From Vibrio tapetis subsp. quintayensis (GTDB lineage: Bacteria; Pseudomonadota; Gammaproteobacteria; Enterobacterales; Vibrionaceae), in the NCBI RefSeq assembly GCF_030409945.1, contig NZ_JAUFQV010000026.1, forward strand, positions 434,001 to 498,000: a stretch of 64,000 nucleotides of DNA. Reading direction: 5' to 3'. Below the pieces are notes generated by a model, which was given only the letters and a program-made list of their open reading frames with translations, had not been told where the DNA came from and made no database searches. The position numbers were made by a program, and so were the translations under genes. The first letter of the stretch is position 1. The number at the start of each line of letters is the position of its first letter. Positions 25,217 through 34,931 of the stretch are shown here, one piece after another.

Positions 25217-26383
25217 CTAAAAATAGTACTCTAGCGCGGCTTCTACAAAATCATCTTGTCTGCCAAAATAAAGCAAATCTGTCGGGGTATCATTTTGAAG
25301 TAACCAGGCATCAATTCGCCATTTCCAATTGTTATTGAATCGGCTTGATGCTTCTACGCGGGCGTTGTACACGTCACTGTTGTCGAGATCCTGAGTTAGC
25401 CCGACTAAGATTTCCGTGCCCTGTATGTCATTGGCAACCCATCGAGTACCGATGAATATATCATTTTGGCCTATCGTCTGAGCGTTGTTACCACGGGAGT
25501 CGTAGAGGTATTCACTGATTAGGCCAATATCCCAACTACTATCCCATACGCCAATCATGGTGTATTCAAACCCAGTAACAAGACCTGTATGTGTATCTCG
25601 GCTGTCTCTATATATGCTCTCCAGTTTCCATAGCCAATCGCCTACGATGCCTTGGAGATCTAACCCCACTTGCGACATTTGTGCGTAATAAGGCGTAATG
25701 CCGTTGCTACCCAGTAAGTAATAAGGGTCTCGGTTTGTGCCGTTAAAGTAGCTAAGGCCGATATCCCAATCTCCCAGCATTTGTGTGTAGCGTAGTGCAT
25801 AGTCAACGTGCTGTGCCTCATGAGAAGATTCGTATTGAGCGTTTTTGCTGATGGGTGCTGGTGGTCTTAATCTACCATTGGAACCTGCGAAAGTACGCTC
25901 TCGAAAGTAGGGTAGAACCAGCGCATCCAGCGTTCCCCATTGGCTTGGATAGGTCAAGTGAACCATGGGTTGTCCCAGCTTTTGTTCGCCATCAAGGGAC
26001 TCAACCGAATCAGACTGGTTGATCACATCAACCAAGTGTGCAGACTCAGTGACGCCCCAGAAAACCTTACTGATGCCGATACGAACTTCCGCAGTGTCGA
26101 ACAAATGCAAATATTGCGCTTCACGAATATCGGCATGTGTTCGCTCGCCGTCCATGCTATCTAGCCGAGCAAAGGGAGTAAAACTCCAGGCACCATTGTC
26201 GGTCTGCCAATACCACTCTGGCTGGGCAGTGATGGATGACTGAGATTTACCCTGGTCATCCAATCCAGATTGAAAGAACTGCCTATGCTCGACGCTGATT
26301 TTCCCCGAGACTTCAGCATACAAAGTGGGTGATGCAGTTACCGCTAAGGCGAACCACAGAATCGATGTTTGTTTCATGGCCAA
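25217..26383 (-). CDS. Outer-membrane beta-barrel protein of the RND export cluster
   Basis: Signal peptide (about 1-23, ending TLYA) and a mature part dominated by amphipathic strands with Trp/Tyr girdles, ending EAALEYYF with a C-terminal Phe as BAM substrates have. It may belong to the DUF1302-like outer-membrane group often found beside MMPL pumps, but I cannot prove the family. It starts three bases after the LolA-like gene stop, so the two are cotranscribed. Probable role: outer-membrane exit or acceptor for what the pump and carrier move. Confidence 0.78.
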   Translation of the reverse strand: MAMKQTSILWFALAVTASPTLYAEVSGKISVEHRQFFQSGLDDQGKSQSSITAQPEWYWQTDNGAWSFTPFARLDSMDGERTHADIREAQYLHLFDTAEVRIGISKVFWGVTESAHLVDVINQSDSVESLDGEQKLGQPMVHLTYPSQWGTLDALVLPYFRERTFAGSNGRLRPPAPISKNAQYESSHEAQHVDYALRYTQMLGDWDIGLSYFNGTNRDPYYLLGSNGITPYYAQMSQVGLDLQGIVGDWLWKLESIYRDSRDTHTGLVTGFEYTMIGVWDSSWDIGLISEYLYDSRGNNAQTIGQNDIFIGTRWVANDIQGTEILVGLTQDLDNSDVYNARVEASSRFNNNWKWRIDAWLLQNDTPTDLLYFGRQDDFVEAALEYYF

Positions 26384-26386
26384 TCC

Positions 26387-27181
26387 TTAGCGAATGCGTT
26401 TAAGGGCATTTTTATTGAAATCACTTTCTTTAAGCCCTGTTTTGAATTCCATATCTTGAGTGGTTAGTGTCGTTTTCTTACCGGACTGATGGTTAACCAT
26501 TTCCATCTTGTGGGCGCGCCAGTATTGGTCTTGATATTGTTCATACTGTGCAAAGGTTAGCGTTTTTAGTAGTGACCCCTTTCGGTCATAGAATTCGACC
26601 TTGAGTGGACGGTACTCACCTTGTTCTAACCAAACTAATTGCTTGGTATAACCTGAGTTCTTATCGGTAGGGATTTGCTCCATAACAAAGGTGCTGTAGC
26701 CGTTATACTCTTCGTCTTTTAAGTAGTTAAAGGTGTATTTTTCTAACTCAAAGGAGCTTAAGTCTTCATAGGCAAACTCACTGCCCATAAATGGGCCTGA
26801 TTTGTTGCGAGAAGAGATGCGCTTGACTCGTTTCAGCGCTGGGAGATATAGCCACTGATCGTCTGCTTGTTGTATGTGCGAGTGGTTAAGAAAAGCGGTG
26901 CCTTTTACATCCCTTGGTTGGTCAAATATGGTTAAGCCTTTATCACCGTCTTGTTCTACCTCCAATGACTTCATTCGCATTAGTCTTGTGCTGCTTTCTC
27001 CGTGAGCGTTGCTCAGTTCCATATTCATTGTTGCTGTTGAATCTTGCCAGCCGGTATCTCTTGCTTTTCGTTCCATAGCGATTTCAAGCCCACGAGACGC
27101 GTCGGCAAAAACACTGACACTAAATAATGTCGCGGTCATCAACAGAGTAAAGCGGGCAATGGTGTTAAATGATGTATTCAT
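26387..27181 (-). CDS. LolA-like outer-membrane lipoprotein-sorting family protein
   Basis: Signal peptide 1-26 (ending SVFA) followed by an unclosed-barrel carrier fold. The patterns DQWLYLPALKRVKRISSRNKSGPFMGSEFAYEDLSSF and LVWLEQGEYRPLKVEFYDRKGSLLKTL are typical of the LolA-like proteins paired with RND/MMPL pumps. No lipobox, so a soluble periplasmic shuttle. It lies between the pump and the outer-membrane barrel genes, which supports a lipid or hydrophobic-molecule carrier role. Cargo is unknown. Confidence 0.85.
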   Translation of the reverse strand: MNTSFNTIARFTLLMTATLFSVSVFADASRGLEIAMERKARDTGWQDSTATMNMELSNAHGESSTRLMRMKSLEVEQDGDKGLTIFDQPRDVKGTAFLNHSHIQQADDQWLYLPALKRVKRISSRNKSGPFMGSEFAYEDLSSFELEKYTFNYLKDEEYNGYSTFVMEQIPTDKNSGYTKQLVWLEQGEYRPLKVEFYDRKGSLLKTLTFAQYEQYQDQYWRAHKMEMVNHQSGKKTTLTTQDMEFKTGLKESDFNKNALKRIR

Positions 27182-27210
27182 GGTTAGTCCTTTAAATTGA
27201 GTCGTTGTTT

Positions 27211-27248
27211 GACAGGGCTAAGTCCGTCCTTAGCCCTGTCGTTTTTTT
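27211..27248 (+). terminator. Plus-oriented terminator-like hairpin between two minus-strand genes
   Basis: GACAGGGCTAAG (27211-27222) pairs perfectly with CTTAGCCCTGTC (27229-27240) across a six-base loop, then seven T on the plus strand. The flanking genes both read on the minus strand, where the stem is followed by AAACAACG, so it is not an ordinary terminator for them. It could block antisense transcription or act as a stabilising or attenuating stem between pump and carrier mRNAs. Confidence 0.7.
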
Positions 27249-29607
27249 ATGCTTGCTGCGGGCTTGGGTTGTTTGCTTGATTGATGGCATCGTTTGTTTG
27301 GGATTCTGGCTGGGTATCTTTGTCAAACATCATCAACAAAGTAGGCAGGAAGATGAAGTCCACCACTAGAGCCAAGAAGATGACTAGAGCACTAAGTTGG
27401 CCCATATCTGCGTTAAGCCTAAACGACGACAAACCTAAGATTGCGAAGCCTGCGACAAGCACTATGGTCGTAATGACCAATGCTCTTCCCACCGTGTGGA
27501 ACGCATACCTAACGGCTTGTTCTGCGTTGTTTCCCTCTTTTCGAGCTCGTTGGTATTTGCTAAGGAAGTGAACGGCGTCGTCGACCACAATGCCTAACGT
27601 TAAGGTAACCACCACAGAAAGACCTAAGTTGATCTCCCCTGAATACAGCGCCCAAATACCAAAGCCAATAACGGCCGGAGCCATGTTGGGCACGATGCTG
27701 ATTAGCCCCAATTTGAACGAACGCAGAGCAAATATCATGAGGCCGGAAATGAGAATTAAGGTGATGGGTAACGTAGCTAGCATGCTAGCCATATTGGCTT
27801 CACCGATGTGAGCAAACATGAGTGAGGGGCTAGACGCTTGAATTTGATACTGGGGTGCATTGTCGGCAAACCATTGATGGATACGTTGTTCAATATCGAC
27901 CAGTTGCTTGCTGCCTAAGTTCTGAGTCGTTAGCATCATGCGGACCGAAGACTTATCAATGTTGATCTGATTATTGAGATCGAGCCCGTAGGGCAATGAC
28001 ATCTCATACATTAATAAGTATTGCGCGGCGAGCTCTCGGTTGAGTGGCAACTGGTAATAGGTTGGATCATCACCGTGCATGTTTTGGTTTAGGCGCTTGT
28101 ATACATCGGAAAGGGACGCAACGTGATCCGTTTCGGGTTGTGCACGCAGCCAATCGGTGAATTCACCAAGCACCGTCAAGAATTTCGGGTCAGCGATGCC
28201 TTGAGATTCTCCAGTTTTAACCGCAATTGCGATGTTGGTCATGCCACTGATGCGCTCTTCCATAAAGTCAGCGGCTTGTCTAAAGCTGTTACTGGTATCA
28301 AAGTACTTTACTGAGTCGTCGTTAATCTGGTTGAGAGGCAACAATGAGGCGGAAACGGCAATCACTAGTGCTGAAATAGGCAAAAGTGCTTTTCGCTTGG
28401 CGACAACAAAATCCCCCAGTCGATCCATATAATTGGGTTTTTGCTCAGCTTGAAGTGTTACTCGAATTGGAAACACTTTGAGCAATGCAGGAAGTAAAGT
28501 AAAAGATAAAATGCAGGCGATCATAACGCCAAGAGCGGCCAAGTTACCGAAGTCCCGCAATACCGGAGAGTCAGACATATTCATCATCAAAAAACCGATG
28601 GCAGTCGTCACGGAAGTAATCAAAATTGGCATGAAGTTGACCCAAACACTATGAGCTATGGCTTCTTGCTTGCCTTTTCCTTGCAGCATTTCGTGGCGCA
28701 TCGTCGCAATGACGTGCACACAGTCTGCAACGGCGAGCGTTAATACCAAGGTTGGGATGTTTACGGTTGCAGTGCTTAGGAACATACCCGCCCAACCAGA
28801 AAGTCCCATTGTTGCCGCGACAGAACCTATGATGACCAGAAGAGTGGCGATAACGCTAAAGATCGAGCGCAACATTATGGTCAGAAAGAATAATATGACA
28901 AGCAACATAGCGGGAACTAACGTTGAACTGTCTTGTTGAGCTGATTCCATAAAAGCGTTGTTTAGTGCAACAATACCTGCCGTGTGAAATTCAATACTAG
29001 GGTAGGCTAGCTGGTATTTTGCCAATAAGTCATTGGAAAAATGAACCACTTCAAGCAGTTCTGCGGTCTCGTCGATTTTAGGTATCTGCAACGTTACATT
29101 GATTACGGTGACGTCACCGCGTTCTGAAACAACAGACTGTTTAAGGACAGGTTCATTGACAGCAATATCGCGGACTTTGTCTATTCTCTTTGCCGTGTGT
29201 TGATATTCTGAATAGAGTAAATCTTCGACAAGTAAGTCATCTTCAAATGCTTCAGTGTGCTGATAATTAGCTAATGAATCGACACGACTAGAGTACGGGA
29301 TCTGCCACGCATCTGTTGTAAACGCTTGAATCATAGTTAATGTTTCAGGGCTGAATACATTATTGTCTTTTGGCGCAACGATAAAGGCCAGGTTATCTGT
29401 TTTATTAAATGTCGCTTGGATTTCTTCAAACGCTTGCAGCTGGGGGTTCGTCCCATCAAAGAAGATGTTGTAATCCCCTCTGAAATATAGGTTTTTTCCT
29501 CCAATGATAGCGGTTACGAGTAGTAACGTTGTAAGGAGTAATACCCAGCGCGTATGGCTGATGGGGCTCTTAAGTAAACGGGTAAAGAAGTTCGGTTGTT
29601 TGTTCAT
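27247..29607 (-). CDS. RND/MMPL-family exporter
   Basis: Proton-driven inner-membrane transporter of the MMPL type. One helix near the N-terminus (about 20-40), a periplasmic domain starting GKNLYFRGDYNIFFDG, five helices (about 230-400), then the duplicated set: helix, large periplasmic domain and five helices (about 620-770). TLVLTLAVADCVHVI and TLGIVVDDAVHFL are the repeated helix-4 motifs with the proton-relay Asp. 786 residues. The ATG at 29607 is preferred over GTG at 29610; GGAGAG precedes. Together with the LolA-like and barrel genes it forms a three-part envelope export line under a TetR regulator. Confidence 0.92.
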   Translation of the reverse strand: MNKQPNFFTRLLKSPISHTRWVLLLTTLLLVTAIIGGKNLYFRGDYNIFFDGTNPQLQAFEEIQATFNKTDNLAFIVAPKDNNVFSPETLTMIQAFTTDAWQIPYSSRVDSLANYQHTEAFEDDLLVEDLLYSEYQHTAKRIDKVRDIAVNEPVLKQSVVSERGDVTVINVTLQIPKIDETAELLEVVHFSNDLLAKYQLAYPSIEFHTAGIVALNNAFMESAQQDSSTLVPAMLLVILFFLTIMLRSIFSVIATLLVIIGSVAATMGLSGWAGMFLSTATVNIPTLVLTLAVADCVHVIATMRHEMLQGKGKQEAIAHSVWVNFMPILITSVTTAIGFLMMNMSDSPVLRDFGNLAALGVMIACILSFTLLPALLKVFPIRVTLQAEQKPNYMDRLGDFVVAKRKALLPISALVIAVSASLLPLNQINDDSVKYFDTSNSFRQAADFMEERISGMTNIAIAVKTGESQGIADPKFLTVLGEFTDWLRAQPETDHVASLSDVYKRLNQNMHGDDPTYYQLPLNRELAAQYLLMYEMSLPYGLDLNNQINIDKSSVRMMLTTQNLGSKQLVDIEQRIHQWFADNAPQYQIQASSPSLMFAHIGEANMASMLATLPITLILISGLMIFALRSFKLGLISIVPNMAPAVIGFGIWALYSGEINLGLSVVVTLTLGIVVDDAVHFLSKYQRARKEGNNAEQAVRYAFHTVGRALVITTIVLVAGFAILGLSSFRLNADMGQLSALVIFLALVVDFIFLPTLLMMFDKDTQPESQTNDAINQANNPSPQQA

Positions 29608-29622
29608 CACACTCTCCGTTTG

Positions 29623-29635
29623 TGACGTTTCGTCA
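29623..29635. promoter_or_regulatory. Putative TetR operator, box 1
   Basis: TGACGTTTCGTCA, an inverted repeat TGACG-N3-CGTCA located 16 bases before the RND start codon. Confidence 0.75.
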
Positions 29636-29725
29636 TAAATGTGTCATTAAAAACCAGCAATGCTGGCTAATGTCACCTAAATTATCGGAATAACTCTAAT
29701 TTGGAGTCAGAACCGATGATATTTT

Positions 29726-29738
29726 TGACGAATCGTCA
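29726..29738. promoter_or_regulatory. Putative TetR operator, box 2
   Basis: TGACGAATCGTCA, the same inverted repeat as box 1, about 120 bases upstream of the RND gene and close to the TetR gene's 3' end. Confidence 0.75.
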
Positions 29739-29750
29739 CGTATGGACATT

Positions 29751-29773
29751 TAAAAACCCGAAATTCGGGCTTA
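29751..29773 (-). terminator. Terminator of the TetR gene
   Basis: CCCGAA/TTCGGG stem followed on the minus strand by five T, eleven bases after the regulator's stop. Confidence 0.75.
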
Positions 29774-29783
29774 AAAATGGTGC

Positions 29784-30575
29784 TTAACGTAAACCTTTAG
29801 AGGCTAAAAAGGCGACTTCTTCCGGAAATAATTCCTGTTCGACTCTTTGCCAAGTTTTGCGGTAATCCCATTCGCTTGAAAGTGGTTTCCAGTTGAGGCC
29901 ATCTAATAAGATGCTTGCGTTATGTAACACTGAATAAGGGTCTTGAAGCCTATCGATACAGTAGCTTTCCGATGCATTTTTTGCCAAAGCATTGGAGCCA
30001 AAAGCGACAGACCAGTTTGCGAACACGATGGCATCGGCACTCAGCCCTGAAGAATATTGTAAGTCGCCCGTTTCTACGGCATGTTGCACGAGTAGATCGG
30101 CGCTTTTTATGACTTCTTCTTCAAGTTTATTGAGTTCCTGTACTCGTTTAGGCGATGCTTTATCCAGTACCCAAGGTGTTTTGGCTGTCATCGCACAGTC
30201 AGAAAGTACCGGTTCCATTTGCACATATAAGCGATAAGCTACATGCATGGCCATGACTTTCTCTCGTGAAGTTCCTTCAAATGCGCTACTGCGTATAAAC
30301 ATGGCTGCTTCTTTCTTTAACGAAAGAATGCATAACGCTAATACCACATCTTCTTTGCTACAAAAATGGTTATAGATAGTCCCCTTAGAATAAGGGCTTA
30401 TCGCGGTTAACTTATCCATTGTGAAGTTTGCAAAGCCTTGCTCTTCAACCAGCGTTTTTGCTAGGTTAATGAGTTCGATTTCACGATTCACAATTGATTG
30501 CTGTTTCTTGCTAAGAGTTTCGTTGCAAGAAAACAAACCACCTTTTTCACCTTTGCTGCAACCTAAACCAAACAT
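29784..30575 (-). CDS. TetR/AcrR-family regulator of the RND cluster
   Basis: Helix-turn-helix at about residues 30-75 (EIELINLAKTLVEEQGFANFTMDKLTAIS followed by KGTIYNHFCSKEDVV) and an all-alpha ligand domain. 263 residues is long for TetR because about 25 residues precede the domain, including GCSKGEKGGLFSC with two Cys ten residues apart. It lies directly upstream of the pump operon in the same direction but with its own terminator. Four copies of one palindrome occur in the control regions of this gene and of the pump, making autoregulation and pump repression likely. Confidence 0.9.
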   Translation of the reverse strand: MFGLGCSKGEKGGLFSCNETLSKKQQSIVNREIELINLAKTLVEEQGFANFTMDKLTAISPYSKGTIYNHFCSKEDVVLALCILSLKKEAAMFIRSSAFEGTSREKVMAMHVAYRLYVQMEPVLSDCAMTAKTPWVLDKASPKRVQELNKLEEEVIKSADLLVQHAVETGDLQYSSGLSADAIVFANWSVAFGSNALAKNASESYCIDRLQDPYSVLHNASILLDGLNWKPLSSEWDYRKTWQRVEQELFPEEVAFLASKGLR

Positions 30576-30653
30576 GGGTCTTTCACCGTATCCTTATCAC
30601 TGTCCCTTTCTCAATTGTAACACGTTCCTCATTAGTGTATAGAAAACCATTTG

Positions 30654-30666
30654 TGACGATTCGTCA
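30654..30666. promoter_or_regulatory. Putative TetR operator, box 3
   Basis: TGACGATTCGTCA, perfect TGACG-N3-CGTCA inverted repeat, 79 bases upstream of the TetR start. Confidence 0.75.
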
Positions 30667-30670
30667 AAAA

Positions 30671-30683
30671 TGACATATCGTCA
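30671..30683. promoter_or_regulatory. Putative TetR operator, box 4 (imperfect)
   Basis: TGACATATCGTCA, one mismatch in the left arm, starting five bases after box 3; the pair has a 17-bp period, suggesting two dimers side by side. Confidence 0.6.
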
Positions 30684-30909
30684 TAATAGTGTATTTATCG
30701 AACGAATCAAGTGCTTTTTTCATATTGATGCTGGTTATTGTTTATCCGAAACGATGAATGATGGCGATATAGAGCGGAAAATCGAAGTGAGGCAAGTGAT
30801 AAAACTGTGATGATTACCCGTTAGTAGGCATATAACTTACTTTTTAAACAGGCACTTACCCCCTGATTTGTCCTACACTTGTAAGCAGTGTGCATTAAAG
30901 GTATTTGAG

Positions 30910-33441
30910 ATGGTGAAGTCTAGTAACAGGAAATTGTCTGGTTCCATTCGGCATCAGATGCAACTCTCCAGCGTGCTGGTAGTGATTTTATTGGTTGTCT
31001 TTGTATTAATTGACAGCAATTACTCTCAGCGAGAAACGGATTTAGGTCAGTTGCTTTCCAGTATCACTAAATCAGAAACATACATGCTTAACATTCGTCG
31101 TTCTGAAAAAGACTTTGTAAGCCGTGTTGATGATAAGTACATCGATCTGGTCATTGATGATGTCGCTAATCTAAATCAAAGTGTTATCAATATTGATCAA
31201 TACCTCAAACAGTATGATTTTGTTTGGTCTCACTCGATGATTGATCTGATGAGTGGTATAGCGAGTTATCAAACTCTGTTTAAACGCTTATCCACGCTCA
31301 CTTATGCGATTCATGGCAACCCAAATGATGACAGTAGCAGTACGAATAGTGGCGGACTTATTGGTCAGGGACAAAAGGCTTGGTTTGAGTTACAAAACGA
31401 GGCGATTAAAACTCAAGATGCGAAATTACTAAACTTGTTGACACAAACTCAACAGTCGAATTATGTATTTTTTCGCTGCTTTAGGGCTCAAGACCTTGAA
31501 GTCATGAATCGTAACTTAGAAAGTCTTGTTCAATACGTGGCCTCGAGTCAGTCTGCTGTCATGACGAAAGCATTTCAATTTAGAGATAAGTTAGGGCGCT
31601 TGCAAAGAGCACATGAGGAGTTTGGCTACGATCAAAATCAAGGTGTGCATGGCGAGCTTCGTAGGCTTATTCACAGTGTTGAGAATCAATTAGAAGCACT
31701 GTATACCGAAATTCCTCAGCAGATATCAGCAGAAATGAAATCACTTGCCATTAAAGCAAATGTGCTGCTTGGGGCGCTTATTTTATTACTTGCTGGTGTG
31801 TTGAGCTATGTCACCATTTCGGTCTCTCGGCTGGAAAGTGGGTTATATACTTCGAGGGAGCAAGCAAAGTCAGCAAACCGCGCAAAAAGTACCTTTCTAG
31901 CGAATATGTCCCATGAAATTCGAACACCTCTTAATGGCATTATCGGTATGTCAGAAATACTCACCGATACCCAGTTGTCGATAACGCAAAGGGACTATTT
32001 ACATACAATCGAAACCTCGTCGCAGCACCTTCATGCGCTGATCAACGATATTCTTGATCTCTCTAAAATAGAGTCGGGCAACTTGGAAATTTCACCCGTT
32101 CCAACAGATGTACGTGAACTCGTCTATGATTCAACGTCGATGTTGTTGGCAAGAGCAAAACTTAAGTCATTGGATATCCACATTCAGGTTGATAAGAACA
32201 TCCCTTATAGACTGGCAATTGATGAGCATCGTTTACGCCAGATTCTCGTTAACTTGCTTTCCAATGCCGTTAAGTTTACTTCTACCGGTAGCGTCACAGT
32301 CTCGGTCAAGGTCGTGCCGACACGGGGTCAGAAGTGCTCATTGCTTTTTTCTGTTAAAGATTCAGGTATCGGGATAGATAAGGCCAAATTAGAGCGAATC
32401 TTTGATCCCTTTAGCCAGGAAGATGACTCAATCACGAGAAAGTTCGGTGGAACAGGTTTAGGGCTTAGTATTAGTTATCAACTGGTTGAGATGATGGGCG
32501 GGGAGCTCAACGTTAAGTCAGCCAAGGGTGTCGGTAGTGATTTTTATTTTAAACTGGATGTACCTATTCAATCGTTCCACCCTGAGCCATTACCTGATTC
32601 GACTATCGCATTACTTGGTACGGATACTTTGATTGAAAGCGATCTGACGGCATGTTTGGAATATTATCAATGCGATAATGTTCATGCGTATCACAATGCC
32701 ACCATGATTTCACTGCCGTGCGATACGGTCATTTATACTCCAACAGATCCAGAAGAGTTGAGTGTCCAATTGGAAATACTCAACGGGATGAACCCTAAAC
32801 CACGGCTATTGTTAGTTCAAAAGTTGGACTCGTTTGAGTTGAGTGACGTGATAGGGGACAACCCCATTGATGGTGTCGTCCAGTATCCGTTGCTAGGCCG
32901 TCGGCTGTATAGCGCATTGACACAATGTTCAGTGGGTAGAGCAACGAACGGAACTCAGTCACACGGTTATGACTCACGACAAGTTCATCCCACAATAGAT
33001 GTAGACGACGCGGCAACGATAATCGATGCGATAGACAGCAAACCTGACGGTGTAAATCAACCGGCCTCAAAAGGTCGGATTCTAGTGGTTGAAGATAACA
33101 GCGTAAACCAAAAAGTGGTTTCTTTGTTATTAACGAAAGCAGGATATGAATTTGAAATTGCTAACGATGGGTTAGAAGCGGTGGAGTTAGTGCAACAAAA
33201 TCGGGTATACGACGTTATTCTAATGGATTGTATGATGCCCGAAATGGACGGATTTACGTCAACGATTAATATCCGAAAATTTGAAGCAGAAAATGGCAAG
33301 GCATCGATGCCTATTTTAGCGCTAACAGCCAGTGTGTTGGAAGAAGATCTCAATAAGTGCCTAGAAGTGGGAATGAATGATTATTTGCCTAAGCCTATTA
33401 ACAAAAAGCAGTTGATGGCAGCAATAGAAAAGTACGTTTGA
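30910..33441 (+). CDS. Hybrid sensor histidine kinase with HBM-like sensor and receiver domain
   Basis: Residues counted from the ATG at 30910, chosen for the upstream AAAGG. Helix 1 at about 19-34, periplasmic helical sensor 36-283 with RRSEKDF at 63-69 and [17 protein letters not shown] near 246-262 (HBM-like), helix 2 at 284-305, HisKA with phospho-His335 (MSHEIRTP), HATPase with [18 protein letters not shown] and [10 protein letters not shown], then a middle region (about 545-680) resembling a degenerate receiver without a clear phospho-Asp, then an intact receiver ([12 protein letters not shown], phospho-Asp in [13 protein letters not shown], Lys in YLPKPI). 843 residues; no HPt domain, so a separate phosphotransfer protein is needed. 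No cognate regulator gene is adjacent. The same sensor motif occurs in the chemoreceptor at 54261-56027. Confidence 0.9.
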   Translation: MVKSSNRKLSGSIRHQMQLSSVLVVILLVVFVLIDSNYSQRETDLGQLLSSITKSETYMLNIRRSEKDFVSRVDDKYIDLVIDDVANLNQSVINIDQYLKQYDFVWSHSMIDLMSGIASYQTLFKRLSTLTYAIHGNPNDDSSSTNSGGLIGQGQKAWFELQNEAIKTQDAKLLNLLTQTQQSNYVFFRCFRAQDLEVMNRNLESLVQYVASSQSAVMTKAFQFRDKLGRLQRAHEEFGYDQNQGVHGELRRLIHSVENQLEALYTEIPQQISAEMKSLAIKANVLLGALILLLAGVLSYVTISVSRLESGLYTSREQAKSANRAKSTFLANMSHEIRTPLNGIIGMSEILTDTQLSITQRDYLHTIETSSQHLHALINDILDLSKIESGNLEISPVPTDVRELVYDSTSMLLARAKLKSLDIHIQVDKNIPYRLAIDEHRLRQILVNLLSNAVKFTSTGSVTVSVKVVPTRGQKCSLLFSVKDSGIGIDKAKLERIFDPFSQEDDSITRKFGGTGLGLSISYQLVEMMGGELNVKSAKGVGSDFYFKLDVPIQSFHPEPLPDSTIALLGTDTLIESDLTACLEYYQCDNVHAYHNATMISLPCDTVIYTPTDPEELSVQLEILNGMNPKPRLLLVQKLDSFELSDVIGDNPIDGVVQYPLLGRRLYSALTQCSVGRATNGTQSHGYDSRQVHPTIDVDDAATIIDAIDSKPDGVNQPASKGRILVVEDNSVNQKVVSLLLTKAGYEFEIANDGLEAVELVQQNRVYDVILMDCMMPEMDGFTSTINIRKFEAENGKASMPILALTASVLEEDLNKCLEVGMNDYLPKPINKKQLMAAIEKYV

Positions 33442-33496
33442 GTCGGCACTTTTGACCGAAATTTTGAATACGCTTAACAGTCAATAAAGCAAACAA

Positions 33497-33553
33497 GAAC
33501 CACAGTGCTCAGAAGCGCTATGTTAGATAAATAAGCTTAGATCGCTGTGGTTC
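33497..33553. repeat. Long-looped inverted repeat after the hybrid kinase
   Basis: GAACCACAG (33497-33505) and CTGTGGTTC (33545-33553), nine perfect pairs with a 39-base loop that can fold further. No T-run. It lies between convergent genes and may stabilise the kinase mRNA end. Confidence 0.4.
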
Positions 33554-33569
33554 GGTATCATAAGTTTGA

Positions 33570-33791
33570 CTATTTCATGTCCCAGCTGTCGCTTACCCAG
33601 CCGCCGACGCCTTCGTCGAAGTGACAACCACTGAAGCGTTGGTTGCGCTCTGCGTGTTCTTCTTGTTCAGGCTTATGATCAATCAGGTGTTGAATGTAGC
33701 TTGCCATGGGGTCATTGGAATGCAGCCGCTGGTTACGGATCGCGACTTCTTTTATCAATTGTAATCGGTACGTAGAGCTTGCTCTTTTCAT
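33570..33791 (-). CDS. Small basic protein of unknown function (73 residues)
   Basis: Starts MKRASSTYRLQLIKEVAIRNQRL, basic and helical, and ends with Gly/Trp-rich GCHFDEGVGGWVSDSWDMK. The ATG at 33791 has GGGAG nine bases upstream, better than the TTG six bases earlier. No signal peptide or membrane helix. No family recognised; the good ribosome-binding site and coding-like composition support a real gene. Confidence 0.6.
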   Translation of the reverse strand: MKRASSTYRLQLIKEVAIRNQRLHSNDPMASYIQHLIDHKPEQEEHAERNQRFSGCHFDEGVGGWVSDSWDMK

Positions 33792-34049
33792 TTTCAATGA
33801 TCTCCCTTATTTGACACACCTAATAGCAAAATTTAGGAGTGATTTGGAGTGGCGTCAAATGAGTTTTTATAGCATTTTAATGTATCGTTATTCGTAAAAG
33901 TAATTATGGAAATTCTGTGAGCTTTTGGGGAAATAACTATGACAATAGTTCCGGGCTGTTTCGTTGTTTCATACGTAGCGCTAAGGTAGTATCCGCCTCA
34001 TATCGAACAAATACTGACGGATTCATGCTAATAAGGAGCTGGACTTAAG

Positions 34050-34931
34050 ATGCAATCGACCCAACTATTACCTAACCAAGGTATTTTCGATGTTTTATTT
34101 AAACATCGTCTGTTTCTGTCTTTGATGATTGTGGTTATTGCTGCGATCGCACTAACTAACGTTGCCGACGATTATGCCGAGCAGCAGCTTAATCACTCAA
34201 TGGTGGCCGCTGGAGTTAGCTTTGCGACGGCAAGAACGCTAGACGCTGGCATTTCACTGGTAAAAAGCACCGAAGTATCCGCAGGCGTTGCCTCTGTTAA
34301 AGTGGGGGCCTTACTTAGCCCAATTAGCGATTTGATCGACAAGTTTTGCTGGGTCATGACTCTCGCATTTGGCTCTTTGGCACTGCAAAAAATATTAGTC
34401 ACCATTCTGGCGTCTCCGTTAGCAAACAGTGTGTTAATACTTAGCTCGCTAGCCATGTTAATTGCACTTTGGTACAAGCGTGCTCAACCCAATATCAATC
34501 ATGTACTTACCGTGTTTAAAGTGGTTGTTTTGGTGCGTTTTCTTTTGGTCGTGACGGTGTCTCTTAACTTGGCCGTTGATGCCTTTTTTCTGGAAGAGCA
34601 TACGCAAGAAAGTTCGAATCAGATTCAAGTCGTTGCCACAACAGTGGATTTTCTTGGGGACGCAAATAGTGATTATCAACAAAATGGCGATGAGGCAGAA
34701 CAAGGTTATTTTGAGGCGATGAAACAAAAATGGGACAGTGTGTCGAATGGTGTGATGAATCAAAAAGACAAGATTTTAAACATCAAAGAGGACGTTGAAA
34801 CATCCATTGCTGGTTTCATTAACTTGATGGTTCTGTTCATACTGAAAACCGTGTTGTTACCTTTGCTATTTCTTTATGCGCTTAAAAATTTATTTTTGAA
34901 TTTATTTCGTACTGACTTTGTTTCGAATTGA
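34050..34931 (+). CDS. Polytopic membrane protein of unknown function
   Basis: 293 residues with hydrophobic segments at about 20-37, 100-120, 122-142, 158-178 and 258-285. A loop of about 75 residues (starting FFLEEHTQESSNQ) lies between the last two. No transport motif, no Cys pairs and no enzyme signature. AAGGAG precedes the ATG at a somewhat long distance. It stands alone. I do not recognise the family. Confidence 0.7.
   Translation: MQSTQLLPNQGIFDVLFKHRLFLSLMIVVIAAIALTNVADDYAEQQLNHSMVAAGVSFATARTLDAGISLVKSTEVSAGVASVKVGALLSPISDLIDKFCWVMTLAFGSLALQKILVTILASPLANSVLILSSLAMLIALWYKRAQPNINHVLTVFKVVVLVRFLLVVTVSLNLAVDAFFLEEHTQESSNQIQVVATTVDFLGDANSDYQQNGDEAEQGYFEAMKQKWDSVSNGVMNQKDKILNIKEDVETSIAGFINLMVLFILKTVLLPLLFLYALKNLFLNLFRTDFVSN

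Larger units (their letters stand above)
30576..30909. other. Divergent control region between TetR and hybrid kinase genes
   Basis: Carries two TetR-type boxes close to the regulator side. No open frame with a ribosome-binding site is seen. The right part, next to the kinase, shows no clear motif. Confidence 0.55.
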
